Source: a virus. Taken from it: 44,569 nucleotides of DNA. How positions within the stretch are numbered: the stretch's first letter is position 1; each line of letters begins with the position of its first letter. Under the pieces are notes generated by a model. The model had not been told where the DNA came from and searched no databases. It saw only the letters and a program-made list of their open reading frames with translations. The DNA lies in IMG/VR virus record IMGVR_UViG_3300036894_000035, positions 1 through 44,569 of that record, one strand, 5' to 3'. Of the stretch, positions 6,124 through 15,800 are shown one piece after another. The translations under genes were made by a program, and so were the position numbers.

Positions 6124-6576
6124 TTAGTCATGGATCGCGATAAACTGTGCAATGATGTGGTGTGGTGCAGATGACTGGTTCATCACCGCGAAGGAGAATC
6201 CAGTACCGCTTGCCGCTAACTCAACTGAGCCGATAGCTATCAACTCCGTCGATGCGGCTGCTGGTACGGTCTCCAAAATTACGATCCCGTACGTAAGCGT
6301 GTAGTTGTTATCGGCGAATGGCGTGTCCCACGTTACTGGGATGACCAAGCTAGGGGTTGCGGAGGCAATCGTCCCACAGTCAACCCGTATCGCCTTGATG
6401 ATGGGCACCGTGGCTGGCGTAGGAATCAACTCCGTGCCGTCTGACCCGATTACATGGAAGGTATCATCCGAGGAGTCGTAGTACATCCGCGCTTCGTTTA
6501 CTGACGGCGGGGCTGGCGCTGCTGGTTGCCCAAAGAAGTCTAGGATGCTCGCACGAGCTACATTTATCTGTCCCAT
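6124..6576 (-). CDS. Short tail-fibre-like protein with shared docking domain
   Basis: 150 residues. The first 50 or so (ILDFFGQPAAPAPPSVNEAR, then YYDSSDDTFHVIGSDG) are homologous to the N-terminus of the 593-residue fibre. The remainder is a beta-rich domain. It probably attaches to the same virion site or forms a mixed fibre base. A good ribosome site (AAGGAG) precedes the ATG. No named family is recognised. Confidence 0.75.
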   Translation of the reverse strand: MGQINVARASILDFFGQPAAPAPPSVNEARMYYDSSDDTFHVIGSDGTELIPTPATVPIIKAIRVDCGTIASATPSLVIPVTWDTPFADNNYTLTYGIVILETVPAAASTELIAIGSVELAASGTGFSFAVMNQSSAPHHIIAQFIAIHD

Positions 6577-6585
6577 GGGGCTCCT

Positions 6586-7290
6586 TTACACGACTACTTT
6601 GGCTACGACGGTTCCTGCGGGCGGGGGTGATCCTGATTCAGTCACGCCTGTCATCTTGAAGCGAACGAAGCGGCTGCGTTCCGCTTGGAACGTTGCAGAC
6701 CCACCAGCCACGACGCCAGCCGTGACCGAGGCGACTACGCCCAAATCTTGGAACTGGGCATCATCGTAACGATCCGCGCTCTGCGCGGTGATTACTGCGG
6801 AGGTGGGGATCACGGGGAAAGTCACATCAAATCGAATGCTCCGTCCGTTGTCGGCAAAATCGGTTTGGACAGGGCCTACGCCCACGGCTTTGCTTGCTCC
6901 GTTGACGACTGCTTCGCCGATTTCGGGTTGAGGAATGACCACGGTGCCAGAGTCAACAGTCGTGGCTTCGTTCGATGCGGTTGCAGGGTACACAATCACA
7001 TACTGACCGGGCGTAGCCGTTGGAGTCACGCTGGTGATGACCACATTCGTGACGTTAGCCCCCGCGTTCGTCTGGAGAGCCGCTACACTGATAAGTGCGC
7101 CAGCGATGGGCACTTTGCCTTCAACGACCGTTGCGGTCAAGCTCACGACGTTGCTCGCCACAGCGACGGCGTTGACATGCATGACGGTTGCTTGAACTTG
7201 GTGGTTATACGAGCCCAGAAGGTACTCGGGCAAACCGGGAGTTAATCCCTCATAATTGAGGTTGATCGGGCTAACTTGGAAAAGGGGCAT
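6586..7290 (-). CDS. Virion structural protein, beta-sandwich type
   Basis: 234 residues, Val/Ala/Thr-rich. The middle (TATVVEGKVPIAGALISVAA) looks like an Ig-like/carboxypeptidase-regulatory fold, and the C-terminal half (RFVRFKMTGVTESGSPP) is also beta-rich. The position before the fibre genes suggests a baseplate, hub or head-decoration role. The ribosome site GAGGAT lies 8 bases before the ATG. Its 130-base 5' leader overlaps the + strand promoter at 7395. Confidence 0.7.
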   Translation of the reverse strand: MPLFQVSPINLNYEGLTPGLPEYLLGSYNHQVQATVMHVNAVAVASNVVSLTATVVEGKVPIAGALISVAALQTNAGANVTNVVITSVTPTATPGQYVIVYPATASNEATTVDSGTVVIPQPEIGEAVVNGASKAVGVGPVQTDFADNGRSIRFDVTFPVIPTSAVITAQSADRYDDAQFQDLGVVASVTAGVVAGGSATFQAERSRFVRFKMTGVTESGSPPPAGTVVAKVVV

Positions 7291-7394
7291 GTGTTTTATC
7301 CTCGTGGGTCTGCGTGAACAGCTACTTAAGGGACAGGAAGTCGGTAACCCACCGAAGTAACCAGAATTCCTATCTGTTTTAGTGAATGATTGGG

Positions 7395-7400
7395 TATAAT
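7395..7400 (+). promoter_or_regulatory. Consensus -10 (TATAAT) on the + strand within the late operon
   Basis: TATAAT preceded by GGG, directed opposite to all surrounding late genes and about 20 bases upstream of a small reading frame with a strong ribosome site. The -35 region (around 7372-7377, ctgttt) is poor. The promoter could also make RNA antisense to the 3' end of the 7486-9615 gene. Confidence 0.55.
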
Positions 7401-7418
7401 AGAGTCAGGAGAAACAAA

Positions 7419-7484
7419 ATGCTGGCACCTTTTGTGAGCGTCGTGATAATCATCATGGTCGTGATTTTCAACCGACCCAGCTAG
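7419..7484 (+). CDS. 21-residue membrane peptide, antisense-oriented
   Basis: ATG at 7419 follows AGGAG with a 7-base spacer and a TATAAT box. The 21 codons end in TAG at 7482-7484, one base before the convergent stop at 7486. After MLAPF come twelve nearly uninterrupted hydrophobic residues (VSVVIIIMVVIF) and then the polar tail NRPS, which fits a single short membrane helix. Small phage peptides of this shape include holin-like, superinfection-exclusion and toxin peptides; which of these it is cannot be told. The independent promoter in an otherwise co-directional operon suggests expression outside the late programme. Confidence 0.5.
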   Translation: MLAPFVSVVIIIMVVIFNRPS

Positions 7485-7485
7485 C

Positions 7486-9615
7486 TTACCTCGCTCTGAG
7501 CGGCGGTCCCTTGTAGTTTGGGGGATAAGTTATCCGCTTCAAGAAGTTGGCACGGTCTTCGTTCGCGACCCGCTCCTGTTGTTCCTTCAGGTAATCCTTA
7601 GCGGCACCCTCATCCACCATCCTCGCCCCACCCTCATTGCCGCCAACGGTGACCTTGGGTAGCTGCGTATAGGGTGCCCTCGCTGTGGTGAACGCTCGCG
7701 CACTTTCATTCACATCCGTCCCTTGCGCCTCAGAGGGCATCTCTACGGGTGAGGAGTTTGTCATGGGCGTAAACGCTCGCGCAGCACGAGCTTCAATCTT
7801 GGGATTGGACCTCAGGTCAGACCACTGCTCATGCGCCCCACTCACGGGGTGGTCTTTCACATACTTCTCAAACTCCGCATCGCTCATCTTGCTCGTGTTG
7901 ACGGGCTTGATGCTGGGTTTAGGCGCGGCACTTTTCAGGTTGGGTCCACCCATCTCGGTACGAGTACCATCAGGCTGGATTTTTGCGGTCTGCTCACCAA
8001 GTGCGGTCTTGATTTCATTGAAGGTGCTTTGCGGCCCGAGCTTTGCTGCCTGCTCTGGTGTCGCATCGTAAACGTGAGTGATCCCGTTAGTCGCTGTCAC
8101 ATGGAACTCATTCGCATCAGGCTTGAACTCGTGTGACTTGATTCCGCTTCTGAATGCTGCGCCTGTTGCTTTCTCTGGAGCTTCCGCAGCGGCTTTAGGT
8201 GCCGTGTTTTGATCGCGCATCTTTACATTCGGCTGATTCACTGGCTCGGTCTTCATGTTGTTCAATTGCTCAACCGCATCGTTACTTTTGCCGTTGACTA
8301 TGTCGGCAGACGAACGTCGGGTCATGGGCGGTTCTGGTGTCACCATAGTTGCGGGGGGAGCCATGGTTTGGGGTGGTACTTGAGCTTCAGCACCAGCCGG
8401 TGCTGGGGGAGTCACTGGAGGTGGAGGCGTACCTGCGGGTGCACCCGTTGCTGGAGGAGTAGATGGCGTCACGGGCGGTGCCGCGCTTGGAGGGGGAGCA
8501 GCAGGTTGAGGGTTTTTCGCAACCTTCAAATCGTTGATGGAGCGGGAGGCTTCACTCTGTGCTTTCTTGTAAATCTTCCACACCGCGTCAGGAACGTTAG
8601 GCGGCTGGACATGACTCATGTTCGGGTCGCTGGACACTTTTTCGCCCCCCGCGTAACTCTGAACTGTCTTTACAGCCTTTGAAAAATCTTTGTTTGCATA
8701 GTCAACACGGCGCGACAGATTATCGATAGATTTCTCGTTGACATCCATCCCCGCCTGCGCCATCTTTTTGCCGATTATCTTAACACCCTTCGCGATTCCG
8801 GGGAGGCCCATTTCGGCTGCCCCCATAGCTCCTGCCGCCTCTACTGCGGGAGCCGCTCCACCAAATACCGCTCCTGTTGCTCCAGCCACTAAGGGGGGAA
8901 TTACTCTCGCGACGGTGGGTCTTTCGAGCGTTCTACCAACGCCACGAAATGTGTTTACACCCGCATTCTTGATAGCTCCGGGTGCAGCCTTCGCTGCATC
9001 TATCGTGCTTGAGCCGATTTCTTGCTTGGCGATCTGTCCGCGAGTCTGGTCTACGGGGCGTTCGACTCCCTCTTCCATCGGACCAGACATTGGTTTTCCG
9101 CCCTTGGCAATTTTCAACGCAGAGTCGATCATCTTGCCGCCGACAACAGTTCCGCCAGCTTGACCCATTGCTTCGGGGGCGACATCTAACATCTGGGATT
9201 CAACGTTGCTCGCATCGCCGTGCTTGCCTTGTAAGGCATCCTTGTAGTACTTACCAGCCGTCATAACTGGAGCCACAGCCATGCGTCCTAACAGCTTTCC
9301 TGCTGGTCCTGCGTTTTTGTATGCGTTGTCGCCGAACTGAGCTTTTTCATCTTGACTTACAGGATCGGTAGCGGCGTGATAGACGCCTTTCACCGCAGCG
9401 ACGGGGTTGAGTGCCGATGCCGCAGCTTTACCTTCACGGGCGAGAGTATCCCCCATGCCTGAGTACCAATGGGTGTCTGGAGGCGTTGATCCAGCGGACT
9501 TATTTGTCTTGACAGCATCGCCCCACGGGTCTGAACCAGTGGAAGTGGGAGCGTCGGCAACAGCCGTAGTGCCTTTATTCGGATTCGATTTAACAGCGTC
9601 ATCCCAATCGCCCAT
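7486..9615 (-). CDS. Internal virion/ejection protein (large, Pro/Ala-rich)
   Basis: 709 residues. It starts with a repeated motif (GDWDDAVKSNP, then SDPWGDAVKTN), then has Gly/Ala-rich helical stretches that could be membrane-active (about 230-280, PPLVAGATGAVFGGAAPAVE). A Pro/Ala/Thr linker (about 370-430) and a charged C-terminus follow. The group of large Ala/Gly/Gln-rich proteins next to the tail genes resembles the internal core/ejection proteins of podoviruses. No lytic transglycosylase motif was recognised. The ATG overlaps the upstream stop (TAATG), implying coupling. Confidence 0.7.
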   Translation of the reverse strand: MGDWDDAVKSNPNKGTTAVADAPTSTGSDPWGDAVKTNKSAGSTPPDTHWYSGMGDTLAREGKAAASALNPVAAVKGVYHAATDPVSQDEKAQFGDNAYKNAGPAGKLLGRMAVAPVMTAGKYYKDALQGKHGDASNVESQMLDVAPEAMGQAGGTVVGGKMIDSALKIAKGGKPMSGPMEEGVERPVDQTRGQIAKQEIGSSTIDAAKAAPGAIKNAGVNTFRGVGRTLERPTVARVIPPLVAGATGAVFGGAAPAVEAAGAMGAAEMGLPGIAKGVKIIGKKMAQAGMDVNEKSIDNLSRRVDYANKDFSKAVKTVQSYAGGEKVSSDPNMSHVQPPNVPDAVWKIYKKAQSEASRSINDLKVAKNPQPAAPPPSAAPPVTPSTPPATGAPAGTPPPPVTPPAPAGAEAQVPPQTMAPPATMVTPEPPMTRRSSADIVNGKSNDAVEQLNNMKTEPVNQPNVKMRDQNTAPKAAAEAPEKATGAAFRSGIKSHEFKPDANEFHVTATNGITHVYDATPEQAAKLGPQSTFNEIKTALGEQTAKIQPDGTRTEMGGPNLKSAAPKPSIKPVNTSKMSDAEFEKYVKDHPVSGAHEQWSDLRSNPKIEARAARAFTPMTNSSPVEMPSEAQGTDVNESARAFTTARAPYTQLPKVTVGGNEGGARMVDEGAAKDYLKEQQERVANEDRANFLKRITYPPNYKGPPLRAR

Positions 9616-11252
9616 TACTTCACCGTCCAGCCGTCTTCTTTGGCGGCTGCCATAGCTTTAGCTTTGTCATTGCCATACTGATTGAGGTAATAGTGCATCG
9701 TGCTCTCACTTGGCGTACGCTCTGGCCCGTCATCCTCCGCACCAGCGTACTTAGCCGTGTTGCGGGCTTTAACTGTGTCCTCTTTGTAGCGTTCGCGTGC
9801 AAGGTGAACCATGCTCGCCATTTGATCTGGACCAAGCGTGAGACCGCTGAGATAGCCGTCCTTGTCGTACTTGGCACCCATGCGGCTGAGCCACGGCTGT
9901 GACTTCGCCGCTTCATCAATGATGGTCTGGGTCAGACGTGCGCCCTTCTGCAAGCCCATCGTCATGCCAAGATGGTTGGCAAGCAACGACAGCATTGCTT
10001 GCTGATCGTTTCCCGCACCTGTGTGACGGGGATCGGAGGCAGGCAGAGCGTCAGTGAAGTTCTTCGTCATGATGTTGGTGCGTTCAGCGGATGTCTGCGA
10101 GTCGCCGTAAATCTTGGCTACTTCCTTACGTGCTGCGACATCTTCAGCTTTGTTCTTGTGTCCTTCAGCGGTCGCTCTGGTTGCAGCAGCAATCTCACGC
10201 TGTCCAGTCAAGTTACTCGCAGCGGTGTCACGGGCGATCTTGCGATCACGTTCAGCACCGCTCAATTGAGCCGATGCCTTGCCGTCTTCAAGTCGCTTCG
10301 TAGCGATGGCATTGGAGTCCGTTGGCTGCACACCATAGGCGGCATCAAATGCCGTGGCTTGCTCTGGAGTCATGCCCTGCTCTAACGTCTTCAACTGCTG
10401 CCCATGCTGAGTTACTCCAGCGTCACCAACTGGAGTCTTGCCTTGATCTTCGGGCTTCACATCCTGATGACCCTGAGCGATGGCTTGGTTGGCACTCATT
10501 GACGTGTACGGAACACCTTGCGGGTCAAGACGCGGCCCACCATTGTTGCCGTGCAGCAAGTCGTTCATCGTCTGCTCGTCATTTGTGGTCCCAATCTTGA
10601 TTGCTGGGTTAGCCTTGGCTTCCGTTGCGTTAGCCGCAGCCAACTGCTTCATATTTCCAGCACTCTGAATGCGCGTATTCATTTGCGTGCCCGGAATGTT
10701 CGCCATTGTTGCGGGGGCTACGATGTCACCAGCGATGTTTCCCGCTGTTGCGAGACCATGCAGAATCTTGCCCATAATTCCGGGGTGCTCACTTACCATC
10801 GAGCCCCAAGGGTGAGCTTTCTTGAAGTCGGCTTCTTGCGCTTTCTGCTCGAAGTATCCCGAGGTGCCGGGTTCGGCTGTAACCTTTGGCTTCTCGGCTT
10901 CATAGGCGAGCTTGCCCGCTTGATGCATTAAGTCAGGTGGGATGCCGCCGCTCTTCAATCCTTCTTCGTTGAGCATTGTGCCGGGGCGAACCCTATCCCC
11001 TAATGCGGACGTAGGGAGAGCTTCAGGCGCAGTTACCATGCTTGGGGGAGCCTGAGTAGTCGGCAAACCAGCCTGTGCGTCTGTGGGCGCTGGTACGTCT
11101 TCCTGCGGACCAATCATTGGAGCAGGAGCGCCAGCCATTCTCTGGGGCGTAGGTGTATCTACCTGTTCAGGCTGAACCTGTATCGGGTCTTGCGGCACCA
11201 TAGTCTCTGGTACGGCTTGATCTGTATCTTCGTCGTAAGTTCTCGTTGCCAT
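9615..11252 (-). CDS. Internal virion/ejection protein
   Basis: 545 residues. The first 100 are Pro/Gln-rich and disordered, followed by a Gly/Ala-rich segment (about 160-185, IMGKILHGLATAGNIAGDIV) able to contact membrane, and a long helical Ala/Lys/Glu/Arg-rich C-terminal half. It has no similarity I can name. It lies between two other candidates of the same class with one-base overlaps on both sides, so a stoichiometric complex ejected with the DNA is likely. Confidence 0.7.
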   Translation of the reverse strand: MATRTYDEDTDQAVPETMVPQDPIQVQPEQVDTPTPQRMAGAPAPMIGPQEDVPAPTDAQAGLPTTQAPPSMVTAPEALPTSALGDRVRPGTMLNEEGLKSGGIPPDLMHQAGKLAYEAEKPKVTAEPGTSGYFEQKAQEADFKKAHPWGSMVSEHPGIMGKILHGLATAGNIAGDIVAPATMANIPGTQMNTRIQSAGNMKQLAAANATEAKANPAIKIGTTNDEQTMNDLLHGNNGGPRLDPQGVPYTSMSANQAIAQGHQDVKPEDQGKTPVGDAGVTQHGQQLKTLEQGMTPEQATAFDAAYGVQPTDSNAIATKRLEDGKASAQLSGAERDRKIARDTAASNLTGQREIAAATRATAEGHKNKAEDVAARKEVAKIYGDSQTSAERTNIMTKNFTDALPASDPRHTGAGNDQQAMLSLLANHLGMTMGLQKGARLTQTIIDEAAKSQPWLSRMGAKYDKDGYLSGLTLGPDQMASMVHLARERYKEDTVKARNTAKYAGAEDDGPERTPSESTMHYYLNQYGNDKAKAMAAAKEDGWTVK

Positions 11253-11890
11253 TAAAGGTTACCCATCCCTGTCATCACGCTGCCTGCGCCTGAAGCCGCC
11301 TGACCGAGGCTGCCGATAACTCCAGTCATATTTTGAAGCCAACCTGACTTTCCAGCGGCGATTTGCGTGTTGATGTCGCCAGTCTGGATACCCATGCTCT
11401 TGAGCATGGCTTCCGTGTCCGTGCCTGCCGAACCTTGCAACACACCTGCCGCCTGTTGCTGCTTCTCTTGCTGGAGTTTCGCGTCTTCGTTCGCTACGCC
11501 CAGCGAGTTACCGCTTAGAACTTGTTCTTTGGTTCGTGCGGCCTTATCCAAGGCGTTGCTGAACCCTCCGCTGTTTCGGGTCCGAGCAGACTCAAGGTTA
11601 GCTTCACCAGTGATTCCACCTGCTGCGCCCCCAGCGCCTTGTTCGCCGCCCACAAGTTGATTGTTGAGTTGCTCAGGCGTGTAGCCCGTTGGATGGAGAA
11701 GTTGCTGCTCCTCGTATGGCACGAGGGTCGAATTGATTTGGTTTGCATTTGAACCTTCCTGTGTAGCCACACCGCCAGCCGTAGTCGCGGCATTCTTCGC
11801 CGCATCGGATGCTGCGCGGTCGAAGCACCAGCGGAAATATTCGGGATTAAAAGTGCCGTCGAGATGTGCCTTACTTATGTTGAGATACAT
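11252..11890 (-). CDS. Internal virion protein, small (gp14/gp7-like by context)
   Basis: 212 residues, Gln/Ala/Gly-rich. The C-terminal 40 residues (NMTGVIGSLGQAASGAGSVM) are glycine-zipper-like and probably membrane-active. Size and order (small, then two large Ala-rich proteins) match the ejection-protein sets of podoviruses. The start overlaps the end of the GNAT gene by 16 bases. Function is inferred from context and composition only. Confidence 0.65.
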   Translation of the reverse strand: MYLNISKAHLDGTFNPEYFRWCFDRAASDAAKNAATTAGGVATQEGSNANQINSTLVPYEEQQLLHPTGYTPEQLNNQLVGGEQGAGGAAGGITGEANLESARTRNSGGFSNALDKAARTKEQVLSGNSLGVANEDAKLQQEKQQQAAGVLQGSAGTDTEAMLKSMGIQTGDINTQIAAGKSGWLQNMTGVIGSLGQAASGAGSVMTGMGNL

Positions 11891-12297
11891 TCTTCCATCC
11901 TTGTTGGCCTACTCCAGCTATGCCACTCACGATCACGTTTGAAACCCAACGCCTCCAGCCGCTTGCCAAAACTCTTCTCAAGATCGGGCGGGCACCAGAG
12001 CACCGCACAGTCAATACCTTGGAACCAAGCGTCTTCCATCCCCGCATCGTTCATCGCTTGTACCGCAGCCCATCGATCTTCTGGGTCGCCAACTTCGTGG
12101 TCTACCCACATATAAGTCTCGACCTGCATCATCAGTGCCCCAACAGCTACAACCTTGCCGTCTAATTCGGCAACTTTCCTGACCAAAAATAGGGGGGATG
12201 TGAGGTCAGGGAGCTTGTAGTCGTGCGCCATCTCCTGATGTAGCCGCTTGACGGCTTCGAAATCTGCGGGCGTATATTCCCTAATAATAGGTTTCAT
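11875..12297 (-). CDS. GNAT-family N-acetyltransferase-like protein
   Basis: 140 residues. The layout fits GNAT: IIREYTPADFEAVKRLHQEM (beta1-alpha1), AELDGKVVAVGALMM (beta2-beta4), a helix, and LEALGFKRDREW near the C-terminus (a typical GNAT beta6-beta7 ending). GNAT enzymes transfer acetyl from acetyl-CoA to amines. Such genes recur in phage tail/ejection operons, where their substrate is unknown. The acetyl-CoA P-loop (Q/R-x-x-G-x-G/A) is not clear, so activity is uncertain. It overlaps the downstream internal virion gene. Confidence 0.7.
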   Translation of the reverse strand: MKPIIREYTPADFEAVKRLHQEMAHDYKLPDLTSPLFLVRKVAELDGKVVAVGALMMQVETYMWVDHEVGDPEDRWAAVQAMNDAGMEDAWFQGIDCAVLWCPPDLEKSFGKRLEALGFKRDREWHSWSRPTRMEECIST

Positions 12298-12301
12298 AGA
12301 C

Positions 12302-12886
12302 TTAAAGTCCCTGTTCCTTCGTCAGCGTCTTGCCGAAGCCCGATCCTGACTGTTGCCCCGTTCCTGACGACGTGCCGCTTCCAGTGCTCGGTAAGAGCGT
12401 CATATGCGTGGTGCCAGTGCCAGTTACAGCCGTGGGGACACCGCCGCCAAACATGACTTTCTGTGACGGCAACGAGCCGGGGGATTGCTTGTACCCTTGG
12501 AAGTAATACTTGACTAGGTGCCCAAGATCGTCGTTTGTGGGCAGCGTGAATGGTGGACCACCGCGTGACGGCCCATGATGCAGCACAATGGGCTGAAGGA
12601 ACGCTGGATCGTTGACACCGATTTCGGTGAAGTAGTGAGTGTTCTTCTCACCAGCAGCAAAGTCCGTGTGGGTTACGTGGTATGTCTCGCCCACGTTCTT
12701 CACCGTGATAGCTTGAATAGGATGAGGGGTTGCAGAGTAGCCCGTGGCATTAGCTCCGAGGTTCTGACCGAGGTTATTGATGGCGTCAGTGATCTTGTCC
12801 AGAGCAACTCGCAGCATAGGATGCACTTTGGCGAGTGCCGCCGAGAACTGGGACAAATCGAATTTTGACTGCTGATTCTGACCCAT
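12302..12886 (-). CDS. Virion-associated hypothetical protein
   Basis: 194 residues. An N-terminal helical segment (FSAALAKVHPMLRVALDKI) is followed by a beta-rich middle (TVKNVGETYHVTHTDF) and a Gly/Ser/Thr-rich C-terminal tail. It lies two bases after the 1476-residue virion protein, so it is probably co-translated and co-assembled with it. GGAG occurs upstream of the ATG. No family is recognised. Confidence 0.65.
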   Translation of the reverse strand: MGQNQQSKFDLSQFSAALAKVHPMLRVALDKITDAINNLGQNLGANATGYSATPHPIQAITVKNVGETYHVTHTDFAAGEKNTHYFTEIGVNDPAFLQPIVLHHGPSRGGPPFTLPTNDDLGHLVKYYFQGYKQSPGSLPSQKVMFGGGVPTAVTGTGTTHMTLLPSTGSGTSSGTGQQSGSGFGKTLTKEQGL

Positions 12887-12888
12887 GG

Positions 12889-15800
12889 TTAATATGCTCC
12901 TGTGATGGGGCTCATCGGGTCGTTAGCCAGCCGCACCAGCATCTTGCTCAAGGTGTACTTACCCCCAACTTGATTCATGCGGAACTGGAAGAACATGCGG
13001 TTACAGGCAATGTCGATCTTCCGCTCTAAGTCAAACTGACCAGAGTTGAAAACGTTCGGGTCTGCAACGTTAAGAGTGATACCACCGGGCACAGACCGTG
13101 GGCGGTAGCAGTTAATGACGTTTTGGAGGAACGTGAGGTTCATGAGCCCCGCACCCTTCAAAGTGAGTTGCAGCCTGCGGTACATTTTTCGGCAGTTGCC
13201 AACCAGAGGACCAAACATCTGCTCTTGGTCAGGTTTGACGAAGCCGAACGTCGTGTACACGGAATCAATCGCTACGCCGTCATCGCTGAGTTGCGTGTCC
13301 AGCAGTTGGTAGATTTTGGACGACTGAATCCCGTTGCACAGGAAGAGCGGATTGCTCGTGTCAGGGCGCTGGATGAAGTCCGCATATGGCGTAGGGAGAG
13401 TCCATATTGACCATTTCCGGGACATGTCCCACGCTACGAGCTTGCCGGAGAACGTGACCTTCATTGGGGCAAGGTTCTCCAAAGCTGCTGCGGTGTTCAG
13501 TTCGCGGTAATTCATCACGAGAATGACGTTGGGTGATGTCGGGTTAGCGTTCACTGGCGCGTTAGGCAACCACTGATTCGGTGTTGCCATCGGGACGCCG
13601 ATGAGCACACGACGGTTGATCTGATCGTTGCGGAGCCAGATTGTGTTGCCGTAAGTCCAGTTGATCGCTTCCCACGTAGGACCGATTTCAGTGTTGATGC
13701 GGACTGGGGAACCACCGCTGAAAATGAAGACTCCCTGACGGTTGGCCAAGAAGACCCACTCTTCGCCTTGGTCGTATGCCAGCGGGCCGACAGCACCCAC
13801 AACGTTGCTGACTTCGTGGACATCCCAGCCACTCGGCTCTGAGTTAGCGGAGTCACTCGTGCTGAACATGCTTCCCGTCTTCAGGAAGTAGAGGATGTCC
13901 CACAAAACGAAAGCGCCCACTGTTGGCTGTTCGTTGGTCTCTGCCAAACCGATGAACCCAGTGTTTGAGTCAAATTGTTCTGGCGCGTTGACATAACTCG
14001 CAGTTACCTGTGTGCTGAGGATCGGCTCTTCAGTTGGGAAGACTTCGATGCGGTCAAGTTCCACGTCATTACCGCTGGGACTGCGGGCGGTCACTCGTAC
14101 CGAGTAAGTGACATTGGGATCGGTGATGGCAACGTTGTATTGGTCGAGATACGCGGACTGAGTAAGCATCCCAACTGTGACTGGCGGCGAGCCCACTTCT
14201 TCCGCATAAACGCGGAGTAACAATCCACTTGGCACAGTGGGGAAGCCAGTCGTGTTTAACGTGCCGATGTACGTCTGCTGCACACTGGTCATGCTGGCAA
14301 ACGGGATGATGAACGGGTAGTCGAGCCCCGTAGCGGGGTCAAACAAATCGACCACAAGGCTGCTGGTGCCGCTAAGTCCGTGCCCGCTGATGTAATAGCT
14401 GAACCCAAAGATCGGGCTCAGTTGCAATGTGCCGTTGGGGACTACCGCTGTCCAGCCCGGTGGTTGAGCACCATTCAGGGTGACATTGGTGATATTGGTC
14501 GTGACGGTGCTGAGGGGTTGGAACCCGCCGTCAAACGAGCAGTTGAGGTAGTTGTACACTTTGTCTTCTTCGCCGCCGTACAGCATTCGTCCAGCGTAGG
14601 CGACGGCCCACACCGAGTTACCAAGCTCGACGTTGGAAAGATAATCGCTACCTTGCTGGTCCACGCTCAAGCTGGCGAGAAGCACGGAGTCAGTGAAAGT
14701 GCCCGTCCAACTCGTGCTCGTGTTGTCGTTGATGATTGTGGCTGAGTAAGTTACGCTCACGCCGTTGTCAATGATGGTGACTGGGTTTGGAATGTAGAAG
14801 TAGAAGCCGCCAGCAACGCCGTTCGCACCTGAGCCAGTGAAGGCGAGGATGCGTGCGATGGTGTCAGGTGGACCAATGAGAATGTTGTTGACGGTGAGGC
14901 TATTCGCACTGCCCACGGTGTCGAATTGAACGAATGGTGAGCCGGGTGTGATTTCGCCGTTGCGTGTGAGGAAAAACAGGACGCAACGTCGCGTACCTGC
15001 CCCGATGTTGCCGCCAGTGGTTAAGGTGCCGCCGCCAGAGTTGCCGTAGATTGGATTGATGCCCGGAATAGGCAGCGTGCCTACCGTGATCGTGCCGGGA
15101 TCAAACTGGAAGATAGATGCGTTGACGACGGCGTTTCCCGTCTCACCCGCTGCACTAGTGTTGGGTCCAGTAAGTGCGATGGTGATGGTGCCGCCGCCAA
15201 TGCTGACGATTGATTGCTGAGTTACGTTGAAGATACCGTTCCCGTTAAGGGTGCCCGTGACGGTGATAAGCTGACCTACGAGCGGCGTGGTGCCACTTAC
15301 GAGCGTGTAGCCGTAACTAGCTACGTTCGCAGTTAGGCTGGTGCTGGTGATGCTGAGTTGTGCGCCGTTAAGTTCGGCGGTGATTGTCCATGCGCCGTCC
15401 CATGCGCCGATGGTCACGCCACTTAGGGTCACAGAGTCGCCTACGCTAACATCTGCTGCTGGCGTTGTAAGTGTGAGCGTAGCCAGTGACACCTGATAAG
15501 TCGCTCCTGCGATGTCTCCCGCTACGGGGGCACCGTAAATAGCTTGCGACACCGATACGGAATAGGTGAAGTAGTATTGATTCGTCGCCAGATTTAGACC
15601 AACGCTGGTTACGATCTGGGTGCCGTTTCCACCAGCCATAGCACCCGACATGCCGCTGATATAGATGAGGGAGCCCAAGATGATGAGCGGGTCTTGCGCT
15701 CCGTTGTAAAACAGCGTGATTACGTTGCCCGGTGCTTGGTTGTTCAAACCGACAGTCCACGACGCACCTTGAAACGGATGCGACGGAGCTTGGGTGATAC

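Noticed and set aside
6685-7245. 186-codon + strand frame opposite a virion protein gene
   Set aside because: Arg/His/Asp-rich shadow of the minus-strand gene 6586-7290, which has a ribosome site and co-directional neighbours.
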